A stretch of 64,000 nucleotides of DNA from Balaenoptera acutorostrata (lineage: Eukaryota; Chordata; Mammalia; Artiodactyla; Balaenopteridae). The translations under genes and the position numbers were made by a program. The stretch lies in contig NC_080082.1 in assembly GCF_949987535.1 (NCBI RefSeq), forward strand, positions 49,824,374 through 49,888,373. Reading direction: 5' to 3'. Below the pieces are notes generated by a model. It had not been told where the DNA came from. It saw only the letters and a program-made list of their open reading frames with translations, and searched no databases. Shown here piece after piece: positions 1-11,960 of the stretch. The stretch's first letter is position 1, and every line of letters starts with the position of its first letter.

Positions 1-159
1 CTGCGTGTCTGGAGCCTGCGCTCCGCAACAAGAGGGGCCGCGATGGTGAGAGGCCCGCGCACCGTGATGAAGAGTGGCCCCCACTTGCCACAACTAGAGA
101 AAGCCCTAGCACAGAAACGAAGACCCAACATAGCAATCAATCAATCAATCAATTAATCA

Positions 160-190
<31 letters not shown>
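1..190 (+). repeat. CHR-1-type SINE, 5' part outside the window
   Basis: The 3' two-thirds of a tRNA-Glu-derived cetartiodactyl SINE. It shows the GAAGAGTGGCCCC and CGAAGACCCAACA blocks, then an (AATC)n stretch and a long A-tail ending near 190. It belongs to the subtype with the GTCTGGAGCCTG block. The tRNA-like head lies before base 1. Confidence 0.92.
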
Positions 191-193
<3 letters not shown>

Positions 194-1195
194 AGCTCTT
201 CTCTGGCATTTATCCTGTTTTCTATTTCATTGATGTCTAATTTTGTCTTTATCGTTTCCTTCCTTCTACTTTATTGAGTCTTTTCAGTTGCTCCTTTTCC
301 TACTTTTTAAGGTTGGATACTCATTAATTTTAGCCTTTCTTCTTTGCTAATGTAAGTATATAAGGCTATTAATTTCCCTCTAAGAGCAGCTTTAGTGGGA
401 TGCCACAATTTTGAATTGCAGAATTTTCATTATTTTGAGTTCTAAATAGGCTCTAAGTTTCATATGATTTTTTTCTTTGACCCTTGGGTTTAGAAATGGT
501 TCTTAATTTTCAAGCATATGGATTTTTTCTTCATCTTTTTGTTTTTCATTTCTAACTAAGTTGCACTGCCATCAGAGAATACTGTTTGAATAGTACCATG
601 TCTTTGAAATTTGTTGAGAATCGCTTTTTGGCCTAGAATATAGTCCATCTAATGTTCCAGGTGTAAAAAGAATATAGGTTCTGCAATTGTTGAGTGCTGG
701 GTTCTCTCTTTATGTTTTACATCAAACTTGTTAATTTGTAATGTTCAAATTAAATATCGTAAAACCTTTATTCACTTTTGTCTGTTTGATCTATCAGTTG
801 CTTGGGGAGGTGGGTTACAGGCTCCTTCTATGATGGTGAATTTGTCTATTTCTCCTTATAGTTCTGTCTTCTAAGATTGTTGAATGTCTTTCAACATTAA
901 TTTGCCTTAAAATCTATTTTGTCTGATATTAATATAGCCACATCAACTTGTTTTTTTTTTTATTAGTATTTGCCTAGTACATTCTTGTCCATCCTTTCAC
1001 TTTCAAACTTTCAATATCCTTATGTTTTAGATGTGTCTTTTATAAGCAATATATGCAGTGATTGGATTTTCCTGTAGTCTGGTCCTACAATTCAAAAGTA
1101 TATGTCTTTTAACTACGTGATTTCATTCATTTATATTTATATGATAATAATTTCCAATAAATTTGGATTTATTTCTGTCATCTATTTTTAAACAC
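191..1195 (-). repeat. Old L1 (L1M-type) ORF2 fragment, antisense
   Basis: AT-rich sequence that reads as a decayed antisense copy of the L1 ORF2 region between the endonuclease and reverse transcriptase. Clues are the TTCTCTGGCATTTAT and AATTTCCCTCTAAGAGCAGC blocks and the run about a boundary near TTTGAAATTTGTTGAGAATC. Frames are broken throughout. The edges are approximate. Confidence 0.7.
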
Positions 1196-1630
1196 TTTCA
1201 TTGAAGTGTACATACATACTGAAATGTACACACATATCATGCATGGCCTAATAATAAGTGTACTGGTCAGATGAATTACCACAGTGAACACATTCATTTA
1301 AATAAATTTTAAAGAAAAGAAACATTTACCATCTTATTTTGTGCTTTCTATTTTCCTCACCTTTTAATATTTCTTTTTTTTACTTCCCTTGCCATCCTTT
1401 GGGATTAAGTTGTTTTATTTCTTGTCATTTCTCATATCATTCTCATATTGATTTCTCATATCACTGACTTGGATATTTTATGCCCTGTTTTATTACTTTA
1501 GTGGTTATTTTAGATATTTTAATATATTAGGAGTGCCTTAGTTGGTTCCTCCCTTTCTTTCTTCTTCCCTTTAAATAGCACAAATTGAGGAAAAACCAAT
1601 CCAGATGGCATCTAACTATGTGAATCTAGT
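1196..1630. other. AT-rich intergenic DNA, possible older LINE tail
   Basis: No gene. The part around 1,200-1,320 (tacatactgaaatgtacaca) resembles a common ancestral repeat, but I cannot assign the family. The rest is AT-rich and unremarkable. Confidence 0.4.
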
Positions 1631-1631
1631 A

Positions 1632-2175
1632 GAGCACCTCTCAAAATGTGGTTTGGAGACCCCTTGGGGGGCCCAGAGATCCTTTCAGTGATCTGTGGTA
1701 TTAAAACTATTTTCATAATGATATTAAGATACTAATTCCTTTTTTTTAATCTCATTCTCTCACAAATGAATGTACAGTGGAGTTTTTCAGAGGCTACCTG
1801 ACGTGATATAACAATGGACTGAATGCAGAACAGATATGAGAATACAGCTGCCTTCTACTAAGCTAGACATTAAAGAGATCTGCAAAAATGTAAAACAATG
1901 CCACTCTTCTCAGTAGGTTTTTTTTGAAAACAAAGTTATTTTCATAGAGATATGTTATTTATATTAACATATAATGGTCTTATGATTACTATTTTTAAAT
2001 AAATTAATACAAATTTTAAAAATAAAAGTCTTAATTTCTAATATGGTAAATGTCAATAGCTTTCATAAATGTCAACATCTAAAATCTATATAAATGTGAA
2101 AAATCTCTTTGGGGTCCTCAGTAATTTTTAAGAGTATGAAAGGGTCCTGAGATCAACAAGTCTGAGAACTGTTGG
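1632..2175. mobile_element. Non-autonomous hAT-like DNA transposon relic
   Basis: The two ends are imperfect inverted repeats. The left end reads CTCTCAAAATGTGG...GGAGACCCC, and the right end reads GGGTCCTGAGATC...GTCTGAGAACT, which is its approximate complement. The interior is AT-rich and non-coding, as expected of a deletion derivative. The family name is left open. Confidence 0.65.
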
Positions 2176-2715
2176 TCCAGTTAGATGACAAACATGCTTG
2201 TTCTGATGAATGCAATTGCACATACATAAAACATCATGCTACTTGGTGTTTAAGCATCTAATGATTCAAAATTTCATAGTTAAAGTTTAATGCCACTTAA
2301 ACTTTCATAGATGTGAGTTTAAAGTCTGCCTCGTAAAATGCAAAGCTTTTTGATGTATTAAGTGAGATGTAAAAACCAGAACAATTCTATCATGAGATAG
2401 AAAGTAACAAAACCGGTTTAGATAAATAATATATAATTGCTCTGCACAGGCCAATATGTTCATCACTTTATGCTAGTCAAGAATCTTGTTCTAAAGATTT
2501 TTTGCACTGGAGTTTTTCTTTTTGTTTTATGGGACAGGATTACTTCATCTTCATTTAGGTGGTGATATGCTGTTCTAAAATATAGATAGAATTTCTGATC
2601 TTAGAAGTTATATTAACTGGAGGAAGGGGAAGTCTCAATACTGATTATACTTGCCAGTGTCATCCTGAAAAAAACTGTACATTTGATTTTTTTTGTCAGC
2701 AAAGATTAAAGAAAG
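2176..2715. other. Intergenic DNA without recognisable features
   Basis: AT-rich sequence. No ORF of note, RNA gene or clear repeat is seen. Confidence 0.5.
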
Positions 2716-2850
2716 GGGACTTTCCTGGTGGTCCAGCGGTTAAGACTTCACCTTCCAATGCAGGGGGTGCGGGTTCAATCCCTGGTCGTGGAGCTAAGAT
2801 TCCACATGCCTTGTGGCCAAAAAAACCAAAAACAAAAAAACAAAAAACCC
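2716..2850 (+). repeat. CHR-2-type short tRNA-derived SINE
   Basis: Starts GGGGACTTTCCTGGTGGTCC, has a B-box-like GGTTCAATCCC, then GAGCTAAGATTCCACATGCC and an A/C-rich tail. It lacks the long CHR-1 body. No clear target-site duplication is seen, so this is an older copy. Confidence 0.88.
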
Positions 2851-3414
2851 ATAAAACAGAAGCAATACTGTAACAAATTCAATAAACACTTTAAAAATGG
2901 TCCATATCGAAAAAAACCTTTAAAAAAGTATCCTTAAAAAATAACGATTAAGGAAAGCTCATCAGGGTAAAATTTATGAACATACTTAGTGTGCTTTATG
3001 TGTGGCGGGTTTGCAAAGCCACAGTGAAAGCCCCTATTTTGCAGTTAGAGTACTTGTTAACATCTAGTTCGTATAATCTAGTGCAATGCAACTACTGTTG
3101 CACCTGCTGATAAAATAAATAATTCCTGGAGCATTGTGCAGTGTATTATTGTTTGGCAAATATAAAATTATGTTAAACATGTATTTTCAAGCCACCCACT
3201 CCATCCTACTTGCATAATATCCCTCTGAGATCGTCACCAGCTCACTTGGCAGAGGCTATATGCCCCCATCCCCACTTAGCTGGAGAACTGATGGCTTACG
3301 GGGAGTCTACTAAGAGCCCAACTCTAGCATTTACAATATCACCCCCATGAGGAAGCCCTGCTACAGGGGCAGGGTGCAGAGTGATAAGAGGAAGGCGGGG
3401 AAGAGTGAAATGAT
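2851..3414. other. Intergenic DNA without recognisable features
   Basis: No gene or clear repeat is seen. Short ORFs in and after this stretch overlap one another on both strands and resemble no family. Confidence 0.45.
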
Positions 3415-3600
3415 TTGTGGACTTGAAGATTTTCCACCAGCATAACAATGCTGCTTCGAACATCCTTGTACATGTCTTTTCATACACTTGTGGGAAAATT
3501 CCTCAAAGGAAGGAAATACTGGGATCACTGGCATCTGCATTTTCAGTTTCAGCAGAAACTGCCAAACTACTCTCCAAAGTGATAGCATAAATCCAGCTCT
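3415..3600 (-). repeat. Old L1 ORF2 3' fragment, antisense
   Basis: Contains the antisense L1 signatures around AACAATGCTGCTTCGAACAT and GAAACTGCCAAACTACTC. These correspond to the C-terminal end of ORF2 in ancient L1M copies. It is fragmentary and non-coding. Confidence 0.65.
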
Positions 3601-5940
3601 TTCTGAAAAGCAAAAAAAAAAAGACTCATAGTACAGAAACCCCACTACCACTACCACCTTCCTTCCCATGAGCTCTTCTTCCAACTCTGGCCTTGTAGTC
3701 AACATAAGGTCATGACCGGGTGGGTACAGACCAGGCATGCACTACCTGCCAACAGGAAAAGGAGTTCAAATGAGGCCTGAGACCCTCAAAGTAACCCAGT
3801 GGATTGGCATATGCGCCAGACAAACACATGGCATGTACATGTATATAGACTATGTGTGTATGTCCATATACATATATACACATGGGCAAAGTGGGGCAGA
3901 GAACCTCTCCAGGCCCCTGGGGTAAAGGAGAGTGGTCCTTCTCCCCATTCCTCATCTTTCCTAACCAAATCCAGATTGTTAGGAACATTCAAGGAGAGCA
4001 TAAAGGTAGAATGATACAATTAAATGTAGCAGAGAGGGGTTTCTCCCTCCATTCTGTTGTTTATATGGGAAGTGCACATGTGCTGGGGAGAAATGGTGAC
4101 CGGAAGAAAGTCTGGGTCCTGGAGGACAGCTCAGATTGACAATGGAGTAAAAGGAAAATAAGGTGCTGGGATTCTGAGGGAGGATCTAGGGAGTGGCGGT
4201 GTCAAGTGTCCTGGTTCGTGGGGATGAGAACGTAACCTCTGTTGGTTCTGGGCCATATAACATGGGCCAAGACAAGACACAGTTTCTGTGGAACCACGAA
4301 GCATAATCTGTCATGTATTTATGTGTTTTTGTCAAATGGCTTCCAAGGAAACTGGAGTCATCTTGGATCGATGTGGTTTAAGCAGAGCTGAGGTGGGGAA
4401 AAGGCAGAGGTGATGCAGAGTCAGGGGACGGGACACTGGGAGACAGAATCAGAGGCCCTGCCTGCACACAGTGACGGGCTGTGTCAGGACCCCAGCCCTC
4501 TGCGGACAGTTGAACACGTGGCCCCACTTTCTTCTTACGTACTCATGTGTCTAGGGATTCTAGAGTGGTTTTGTGAGACAGGGCTGAGGAATAGCCAATT
4601 CAATTGGATTCTGACTAGGGAAGACAGACCAAACAAGGAGTGAGGGCAGGGGCAGGGACAGGAGTACATGAGCAAACTCATATGCACGTTCGTTTGGTTA
4701 GCCCAGGAAAAGATGTAAAACAGGATACCTGAATTATGAAAGCAGAACCACACGTGAAAGAGTAATCATGGCTTGAGATATAGAGAAGATAAATTAGATT
4801 TGTGGAAACAGAGTTTTTGGGGAAACAGAGAGGGCTGAGTGGCCTGAGAAAGAGCTCAACTCTTGACCTTCCACTTCCTGACACATTGCAAGTTCAAGTG
4901 TAAATGTTCTTGGCTCCTGGGAGACCCTGAGATGGCAGAAAGTACCTGTGTCTCTGCACCTTGTTCCACAAGTTGGTAAATGTCCATTCAGGGCTGAACT
5001 CTGAGAGCCATCCGCTCGGGAATGGGAGGAGGCTAGTCATCCAAAACACAGAGCGAGTGCCTGGGAGAAGGCACCTTAAAATCTGACCCAGAAAAGGAAA
5101 AGGATGAGAGGCCCAAGTGACCACAGGGTCATCCAGTTGGGGAACGAGGTGAGGAGTTCACTGCCAGTGGACGGGTGAAGTCAGAAGAGTAAAGGTCAAG
5201 AAAACTGAGTGAGGACTTGAGATTAACCGGTGGAGGGATTACATAAGCTGAGGTGGGGAGGCACCAAGCAGAACTGGTCTTCCTCGGCAGAGTAGGGAAA
5301 CGCCCTGGCATTCAGCTGGCCTATGATCTAACAGTCCTTACCTCTGTCCTGAGCCTGTTTGCTGTGTGGTGACCTGCTGTGAGTGGATACCTGGAGTTTT
5401 GCCTGCCAAGCATCCTTTCCTCCTTCTTCTGGTAACAGCATCCCACTTTTCCTTTAGTCAATCACTCCTTCTCTACTCTCAGTCCATGTGGCATGGGGTG
5501 GGGGGTTGGGAGGAAAAGGCTGGCTCCAGACCAGCAGCAGGGGAGGGCATGCCACCCAGACTTGGGTTCATGCCCAAGCCAATCCATCCAGAGTCAACCA
5601 ATTCTAGATTCTTCTGGAATGATTTGGAAAGAGGCACACTCTTTCCACAGGGTGGTCAGGCTGGTAAAATGTAATCTTGGAACTTTGGGGAGCCATCTTT
5701 GCCACTACTTGGAAAGGGCCTGAGAATGAAGCTGGCATAAGAAAACAGAGCTAAGACACGGAGACACATGACCAGCAGCTTCGTTTAAGCACCTGGATCG
5801 GGCCATTCCTGAAGCAGCTTTGCCCCAGACTCTTCAATTACATAGCCAAAACTTCCCATTTTTCCTTAATCAGCCTGGACGAGTTTCCGTCACTTAGAAC
5901 CAAGATATTAATACAAACAGTTGGTAAATAATTTGTCACC
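3601..5940. other. Gene-free intergenic stretch
   Basis: No gene, RNA or clear transposon. There is a short TA/CA-rich patch near 3,835-3,885. Overlapping short ORFs here have no matching frame or family signature. Confidence 0.45.
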
Positions 5941-5958
5941 AATAATAAAGAATGGGGG

Positions 5959-6321
5959 CTTCCCTGGTGGCGCAGTGGTTAAGAATCCGCCTGCCAATGC
6001 AGGGGACACGGGTTCGAGCCCTGGTCCGGGAAGATCCCACATGCCGCAGAGCAACTAAGCTCGTGCGCCACAACTACTGAGCCTGCGCTCTAGAGCCTGT
6101 GAGCCACAACTACTGAGCCCAAGTGCCACAATTACTGAAGCCCATGCGCCTAGAGCCCGTGCTCCACAATAAGAGAAGCCACCGCAATGAGAAGCCTGCG
6201 CACCGCAATGAAGAGTAGCCCCCGCTCGCCGCAACTAGAGAAAGCCCGCACACAGCAACGAAGACCCAACACAGCCAAAAATAAATAAATAAAATAAATA
6301 AATTAAAAAAAAAATAATAAT
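5959..6321 (+). repeat. CHR-1-type SINE with an 18-bp target-site duplication
   Basis: A full-length copy from GCTTCCCTGGTGGCGCAGTG through the B-box-like GGTTCGAGCCC to an AAATAAAT tail. It has three tandem copies of an ACAACTACTGAGCC-like unit. It is flanked by a perfect 18-bp duplication (AATAATAAAGAATGGGGG) at 5,941-5,958 and 6,322-6,339. The perfect duplication indicates a young insertion by L1-type target-primed integration. Confidence 0.96.
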
Positions 6322-6573
6322 AATAATAAAGAATGGGGGTTTCTGAAATATATCTTTTATGATATTTTACAAATAAATTAGAGCAGATTTGAAGCTATCT
6401 TTCTCATAATTTCACCAACTCATTTGCATTTTGACATGCAAGGGTTAGAGGCAAAGCCCATGGACAAGGAATGGCACATGGTTCTGGGCATGCTGGGGAC
6501 TGCCTTCGCTGTCTAATAGATCAGACGCTTGGTTAACAACAATAACTTAAATCAGAAGAAGTGTGTTCTGCAG

Positions 6574-6940
6574 GTTTTTGAATTAATTAATTAATTTATT
6601 TATTTATTTATTATTTTTGGCTGCGTTGGGTCTTCGTTGCTGCACGCAGGCTTTCTCTAGTTGCAGCGAGCGGGGGCTACTCTTTGTTGTGGTACGCGAG
6701 CTTCTCGTTGCGGTGGCTTCTCTTGTTGCAGAGCACAGGCTCTAGGTGTTTGAGCTTCAGTAGTTGTGGCACACGGGCTCAGTAGCTGTGGCTTGCAGGC
6801 TCTAGAGTGCAGGCTCAGTAGTTGTGGCGCACGGGCTTAGCTGCTCCACGGCATGTGGGATCTTCCCAGACCAGGGCTCGAACCCTTGTCCCTTGCATTG
6901 GCAGGCGGATTCTTAACCACTGTGCCACCAGGGAAGTTCC
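6574..6940 (-). repeat. CHR-1-type SINE, antisense, with a 10-bp target-site duplication
   Basis: The reverse-orientation copy starts with (ATTT)n and TTGGCTGCGTTGGGTCTTCG and ends with CCACCAGGGAAGTTCC. TGTTCTGCAG is repeated at 6,564-6,573 and 6,941-6,950. It lies 252 bp from the preceding SINE in the opposite orientation. Confidence 0.95.
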
Positions 6941-7018
6941 TGTTCTGCAGTTTTAAAAGTGTTTCCACACATATAATCACAACTGAGTCATAAGATAATC
7001 ACTGAAGCTGGTTTCTTA

Positions 7019-7150
7019 TGCATTCTTCATCAGCGAGGGCTCCAAGGTCCAGAGAAGCTAAGTAGCTTCCTCGAAAATATACAGCCAGGCAATGTTCACA
7101 CCTGAACCAGAATCTATGTTGATCCTCCAGGTCCAGTGCTCCTTTTATTC
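7019..7150 (-). repeat. MIR fragment
   Basis: The core CCAGAGAAGCTAAGTAGCTT, then a diverged 'acagccaggcaatg' arm and 'ccagtgctccttt', matches the reverse arm of the ancient tRNA-derived MIR SINE. Confidence 0.6.
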
Positions 7151-7484
7151 CACCAGCTTCCTGAAAAGTCAGGAGCCAGTGGGTGGGACTCAGAGACAGC
7201 AGTACAGAATTTTGTCCAACATCCACTGGGTGTGCTGCAAGGAACACTAAAGGGCTAAATGTTAGGATCCTGGGAGGGGAAATGAGTCTGCTGGGGCCTC
7301 TGCCTGGGTCGCGGAGAACAGGGAACATTATAGAGAACTTCCTGTGGACTTGGCACTGTTCTAAATGTTTCACATGCTCTAAACCATGATGCTAGCTCTC
7401 CCAAAAGGCTCTCGCTGCAAGGCGTCAGGAAGACAAAGGCCCACTCCCTTCTCCAGAGATGGAGACACCAGCCCGCATCCTTAT

Positions 7485-7625
7485 TTGTCTTTCATTCCTT
7501 CATTCAGCTGTATTTACAGAGTACCTGCTCCACGTCAGGCCTTGCTCAAGGTGCGGGGAATACTATGGTCAACGAGACAGAGAAGCTACCAGCTTGCACG
7601 AGGTTTACGTTATGGAAGTGCTCTG
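7485..7625 (-). repeat. L2 LINE 3' fragment, antisense
   Basis: The block TTCATTCAGC...ACAGAGTACCTGCT...GTCAGGCCTTGCTCAAGG...GGTCAACGAGACAGA is the diagnostic antisense 3' end of L2. Confidence 0.7.
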
Positions 7626-7732
7626 GAGTTGGAGGATACTGGTGCATCCTTTCAGGTCTAGCATTTAGACTCTCCAGGAATGAGATGCACTTTAGACGAT
7701 TACTATGTGACCAAACTGATAAAAGACTCCAG

Positions 7733-7872
7733 GGACTTCCCTGGCGGTCCAGTGGTTAAGACTCGGCGTTTCCGTTGCAGGGGTCTCAGGGTCGATCCCT
7801 GGTTGGGGAACTAAGATCCTGCATGCTGCACAGTGCGGCCAAAAAAATAAAAATAATAATAATAATAATAAG
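7733..7872 (+). repeat. CHR-2-type SINE with a short target-site duplication
   Basis: GGACTTCCCTGGCGGTCCAG head, GGTTGGGGAACTAAGATCC body and an (AAT)n tail. GACTCCAG occurs at 7,725-7,732 and 7,873-7,880. Confidence 0.93.
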
Positions 7873-7880
7873 GACTCCAG

Positions 7881-8869
7881 ATAGTTAACAATGTTGTTTT
7901 GATAATATAAGTGTGGCTTCCTCCTCCTCGTTTCTGGGCCAAGGGGTGGTGAGAGGCAGCAAATAAAAAATGCTTGTTTGCTTAACCTGAAAGTATGCCT
8001 ATGTGTGTGTTTCTAATTATTAGGCACAACAAAGAGCTTTTACCGGAGCATTATAAAACCAAACCTGTGACCTGAGTAGCACTTCTCAGTCACCAAGAAG
8101 TGTTGACAAACAAAACGATTTCAGATCTTGGTAAAACACGATGAAGAAAACAAAACGGAGTATTGTTTTCCATTAAAGGAGGAGAGGACTCCTTTAGATG
8201 GAGTTGCCAAGACAGGGCTTTCTGAGGAAAGACAGAGAAGTAATCAACTATTGACTTTCTGCCAATGACACGGCCGTCTTGGTAAAAGCCTGACCCTGGA
8301 GCAGAGCCAGGTGAGGAGAGGCAGCTCCAACTCTGCCACCTCGCTAGGAGCCTGAAGACTTCCTTCTGGAGGCTGCCACCCTCTTGCTCAATAAAAAATC
8401 AGAGTAAAGCGAAGTTCTTAGATGGCGGCTTGTGCTCTGGGAAAGGGCCTTTGATGGCATGGAGTAGAAGGACTCAGGAGAGGGCCACGCTGTTGGGGAC
8501 AAGGCAAGGGCTTCACTTCCAAGAGGTGGACAGAACCAGGGAGGGGGAAGGGAGGAGGGTTAGAGAGATGCCAATGGGAATACTGCACAGTGCTGAATGG
8601 GGCTAGCGTGGGGCAGAGGGAACTGACAAGGTCATGGCCACGAGGCAGAGAGACATCGTTTCTGCCCCTTGGAACTTCTGACTCAAGCTGTCAACATTCT
8701 CTCTGCTGAGCAAGAGAGGAACGGGAGAAGTTGCAGTTGGAATGCTCTGGGAGTTCGTCCAGCATGTGAGCATAATCTGTCCCACGTGTGGCCACTGGAA
8801 AAAAGTTGAGGATCACTCCGGGAAAGAGTTTACTTGTCTGGTTACAATTTACAATAGAGAACTATTTTC
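7881..8869. other. Gene-free intergenic stretch
   Basis: No gene or confident repeat. Short ORFs on both strands are unrelated to known families. Confidence 0.45.
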
Positions 8870-9050
8870 AGTCTTGCAGAGTGTTTTTGCAAATGTTACC
8901 TCACTTATTCCCCCAAACAATCCTGCCCTATTCACACAGGGCTACAACCCACAAGGAAGCCCAGAGAGGTTAAGGGACTCCCCAAAACCTCACAGCTGAT
9001 CAAGACAGAGCCCACACGGGAATCTAGACCGTCTCCCCGACTGCCTGGCT
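8870..9050 (-). repeat. MIR fragment
   Basis: Contains CCCAGAGAGGTTAAGGGACT, then ACCTCACAGCTGATCAAG and 'ggaatctagaccg...gactgcctg', in the order of an antisense MIR. Confidence 0.7.
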
Positions 9051-9261
9051 GACATCCCTGAGCTCTGCCTTTGGAAGGTTCAGGAGGGAACCAGGCTAAA
9101 AGGCATTCAGAGGGGCCAGCTGGCTCCCTTTCGACCTCCCCTTCTGCCTCTGGTCCCTGTGTTTCACAGCTGAGACTTACAGTTTCACATGAGCACCAGG
9201 TGTCCAGAACAGGACTGTGAACTTGAACAACATCACAAAGCCACTGGACCTACTCTTCCTC

Positions 9262-9460
9262 TGTGACAGTGTCTCTCAAACCTTAGTGTGCACCAAAATC
9301 TCCTGAAGGGCTGGTTGAAAGACAAATCGCAATGCTCCGCCCCCAGAGTTTTTGATTCAGCAGGTCTAGGGTGAGGGGTCAAGAATGTCCATTTCCAGCA
9401 AGTTCCCAGGTGATGCCAACGCTGCCAGCCCAGAGGCCACCCTTTGAGAACTGCTGATCT
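9262..9460 (+). mobile_element. MER5A-like hAT DNA transposon
   Basis: The ends are complementary: TGTCTCTCAAACCTTAG at the left and ...CCTTTGAGAACTGCTG at the right. The interior has 'gattcagcaggtcta' and 'caggtgatgcc', typical of MER5A. It is non-coding. Confidence 0.8.
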
Positions 9461-9884
9461 GTGACACGATAGGCGTCTTCGCCTCTCGGAGGGGAGAGTG
9501 GTTATGGGACTCTGGAATCCTCATGAGAATAATTCTTCAGGTGGAGGAGTAGGAAGGATGAGAGGGCTAGAAGAATTCAATAGAGACCTAAGGAGGCTGG
9601 TCTTCCGTAAGCTACGATAGAAAAATCCAGTAAAGAAAAGAAGTAGCAGGAAAAGATCGAGAAGTCAGCGGGAAGCAGTGAGATGTGAAGGAGAGGATAG
9701 AACGCTGTGGTCCAGCCTCGCGTTGCACTTCAGTTATCAAACAGCAGTATCACAACTTCTGTGTCCCCATACCACCTGCAATATGATTCACTTATGGAGT
9801 TTTAAAAAAATCGACTTATTTTTCTCACATACAATTTAGCCTTATCCTAAACAAAGATAAAATAATAATAGTAACAGCCAGTAC
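9461..9884. other. Intergenic DNA without recognisable features
   Basis: No gene or clear repeat is seen. Confidence 0.45.
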
Positions 9885-10165
9885 TATACGTGCCTGCTAT
9901 GCCCCAGGCACCCGCTTACATACACACATTTATACATATATGTACACGTGTATACACACACACATACGTGCACACATACATATACACATTCACTTCAATC
10001 CTCACAGCAACCCTACAAGGTAGGTGTATTATTATTCCCATTCCACAAATGAGGAAACGGAGGGAGGCCTGGAGATGAGTCACCTGCCCAAGGTTACACA
10101 GCCAACAAGTAGCAGAACCAGAACTCCAAGCCACACAGCTGGCTCCAGAGTCCATGCTCTCAACT
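9885..10165 (-). repeat. MIR with an expanded TA/CA microsatellite inside
   Basis: The flanks are a MIR in reverse orientation: 'gctatgccccaggcac' at the left and 'tcctcacagcaaccctac', 'caaatgaggaaacgg' and 'aggttacacagccaac' at the right. About 80 bp of alternating TA/CA/GT (9,912-9,990) separates them where the consensus has only a few bases. Confidence 0.8.
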
Positions 10166-10177
10166 CCGGAAACTAGA

Positions 10178-10310
10178 GGTTTAGTGGGTTAACTATAGGT
10201 TAGGTAACTTGCCAAAGAACACATGGCCAGAAATGGGTTGGGAACCGAGATTTGAATATAACTTGATGACTCTAAAACTTGAGTGTTTCACTCCTGCATA
10301 CATCTCCCTA
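10178..10310 (-). repeat. Second MIR-like fragment
   Basis: 'ggttaggtaacttgccaaag...acatggccagaaatggg...ttgaa' resembles the same MIR arm again, immediately after the previous copy. Confidence 0.5.
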
Positions 10311-11414
10311 TGGGTTATGTGTGGTGATGGCAATGAAGGGGGTGCTGAGCTGGGATAGAATCTGGAGAGGAGATTGGAGCTTTGCCTAAATTAGCCCTGG
10401 ACACAGCTCCCTCCATTGACTTGGGCTTGGGATGCCATCTTGCCTTCTCAGTACCTCTTGACCTTTAGTAAAAATAAACCAGAAGCTGAGTTTCATTGGT
10501 CCACATCATAAAACAACTGTTTTTGTTTTTGAAATATAAAATTATATCAAATATGCTTTTTCAAAGTGGTTATCGCATGCCATACCCTCTCTCCCCAAAT
10601 ACCCCCACCACCCTCTGTTCCTCAGAGACTAAAGGATATGCATCAGTCAGGCCTGGGAAACAAACGCTGGCCTATAGAAAAGTCTCTTGATACTCTGCAG
10701 GCCAGAGTAGGGCCTGCTTTCAGTACGAATCTCTGTTGACCTCAGGAAAGCACTGGACAGGGGTGGGGTGTGACATGCAGTGTAGCATTTCTCATTCCAT
10801 ATCAGCCTAGAGGGTTGTAAAAGGGGGAGGAGGTGAGGCCAGCGACCTCCCGGGTTGGTCCTTCTCTCCCTCCCTGCTTATCCAGCCTTAACACCTGGAC
10901 AGGAGCAGAACAGACCGTCCCCAGGCAACCATGGGTGGAAAGAGGTAACAGCAGGGGTCTAAGGATCCTGGGAACCACCTGTGACTTGACTTCTGCTCCA
11001 GAATGAGATTCCTCAGTAATATTCATAGTCAGCAAGGGTGGCAAGAAAAGACTCAAGGAGAAAAGCCACTCTCCTCCTTCCCGACATTTCCTTGCCCATG
11101 AGTCTGTGTCATTCACTTAAAATCAGAATGTCACGAACATCTGTAGAAAATAATAACAGTAAAACGATGCAAGTAAAGTTAGTCAAGAGACACAAAGGAC
11201 AGTGTCTTCTCTATGTTCCTACTAGTCTGGAAAGTGGGCCTGTGCAGGAGGCCAGTGAAGCGGGGAGACAGAGAGAGATGGAGGGGTGAATGACAGACGC
11301 CAGGTCCCCGTGGGGGTCCGTACATCGTTAGGCCTCCCCAGTGCCTGGGGGCAATCAAAGCCCCGACAGACAGCAGAGCAAAACACTCTTGTACTCCAAT
11401 AGGTAACCAGAGGG
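10311..11414. other. Gene-free intergenic stretch
   Basis: No gene or clear transposon. Overlapping ORFs of about 60-104 codons have no recognisable protein signature. Confidence 0.45.
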
Positions 11415-11960
11415 GCCTTCAAAAACCACACATCAGATCATTCCATTTCTCTGAGGAAAGCCCTTCCATGGGTTCCTGTAACTTTGGGGATGAAACCCGA
11501 ATCCTCCCCTTGCACTACGTGATGAGCCTTCCCTCCCCGCTGTCGCCTCTCCGACCTCATTTCCCATCAGCCTCCCTCAGGTGCATTCTGCCCCAACCAC
11601 GCTGGCCTCCTTTCAGTTCCTCCATCACTCTGAGCTTTGTGTTGCCTCAGGGTCTTTGCACAAACTGTCAGCTCTTCCACAGCCCCAGCAGGGTTCCTTC
11701 AAGTCTCTGCTCAAGTGCCACCCCTTCAGGGGACACTTCCCCACCACTCAGATAAAGCACTCTCCCTCCCCGCACGCACCCCGTAACTCTGTTGCACCAT
11801 CCAATTTTCCTTCATAGAATGTGCCACGCAAAATATATATATATATATCCTCTATATTCATGTAGATACTGTTGTATTCTCCCCCTATCCCCACCAGCTG
11901 GAATGTAAATTCCATGAAGGCAAGAACGATGTCTGTCTTGTTTGATGCTCCGGCCCCTTT
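11415..11960 (+). repeat. L2 LINE 3' end, sense
   Basis: The order of blocks matches the end of L2 ORF2 and its 3' UTR: 'cctgtaactttggggatgaa', 'accacgctggcctcctt', 'cagggtctttgcac', 'caagtctctgctcaagtg', 'ggaatgtaaattccatgaag'. The ORFs here are remnants of L2, not host genes. An (AT)n patch lies at about 11,829-11,848. Confidence 0.85.

Noticed and set aside
5959..6040. tRNA gene in SINE heads
   Set aside because: The heads keep A- and B-box-like text but have no anticodon arm. They are SINE promoters, not tRNA genes.
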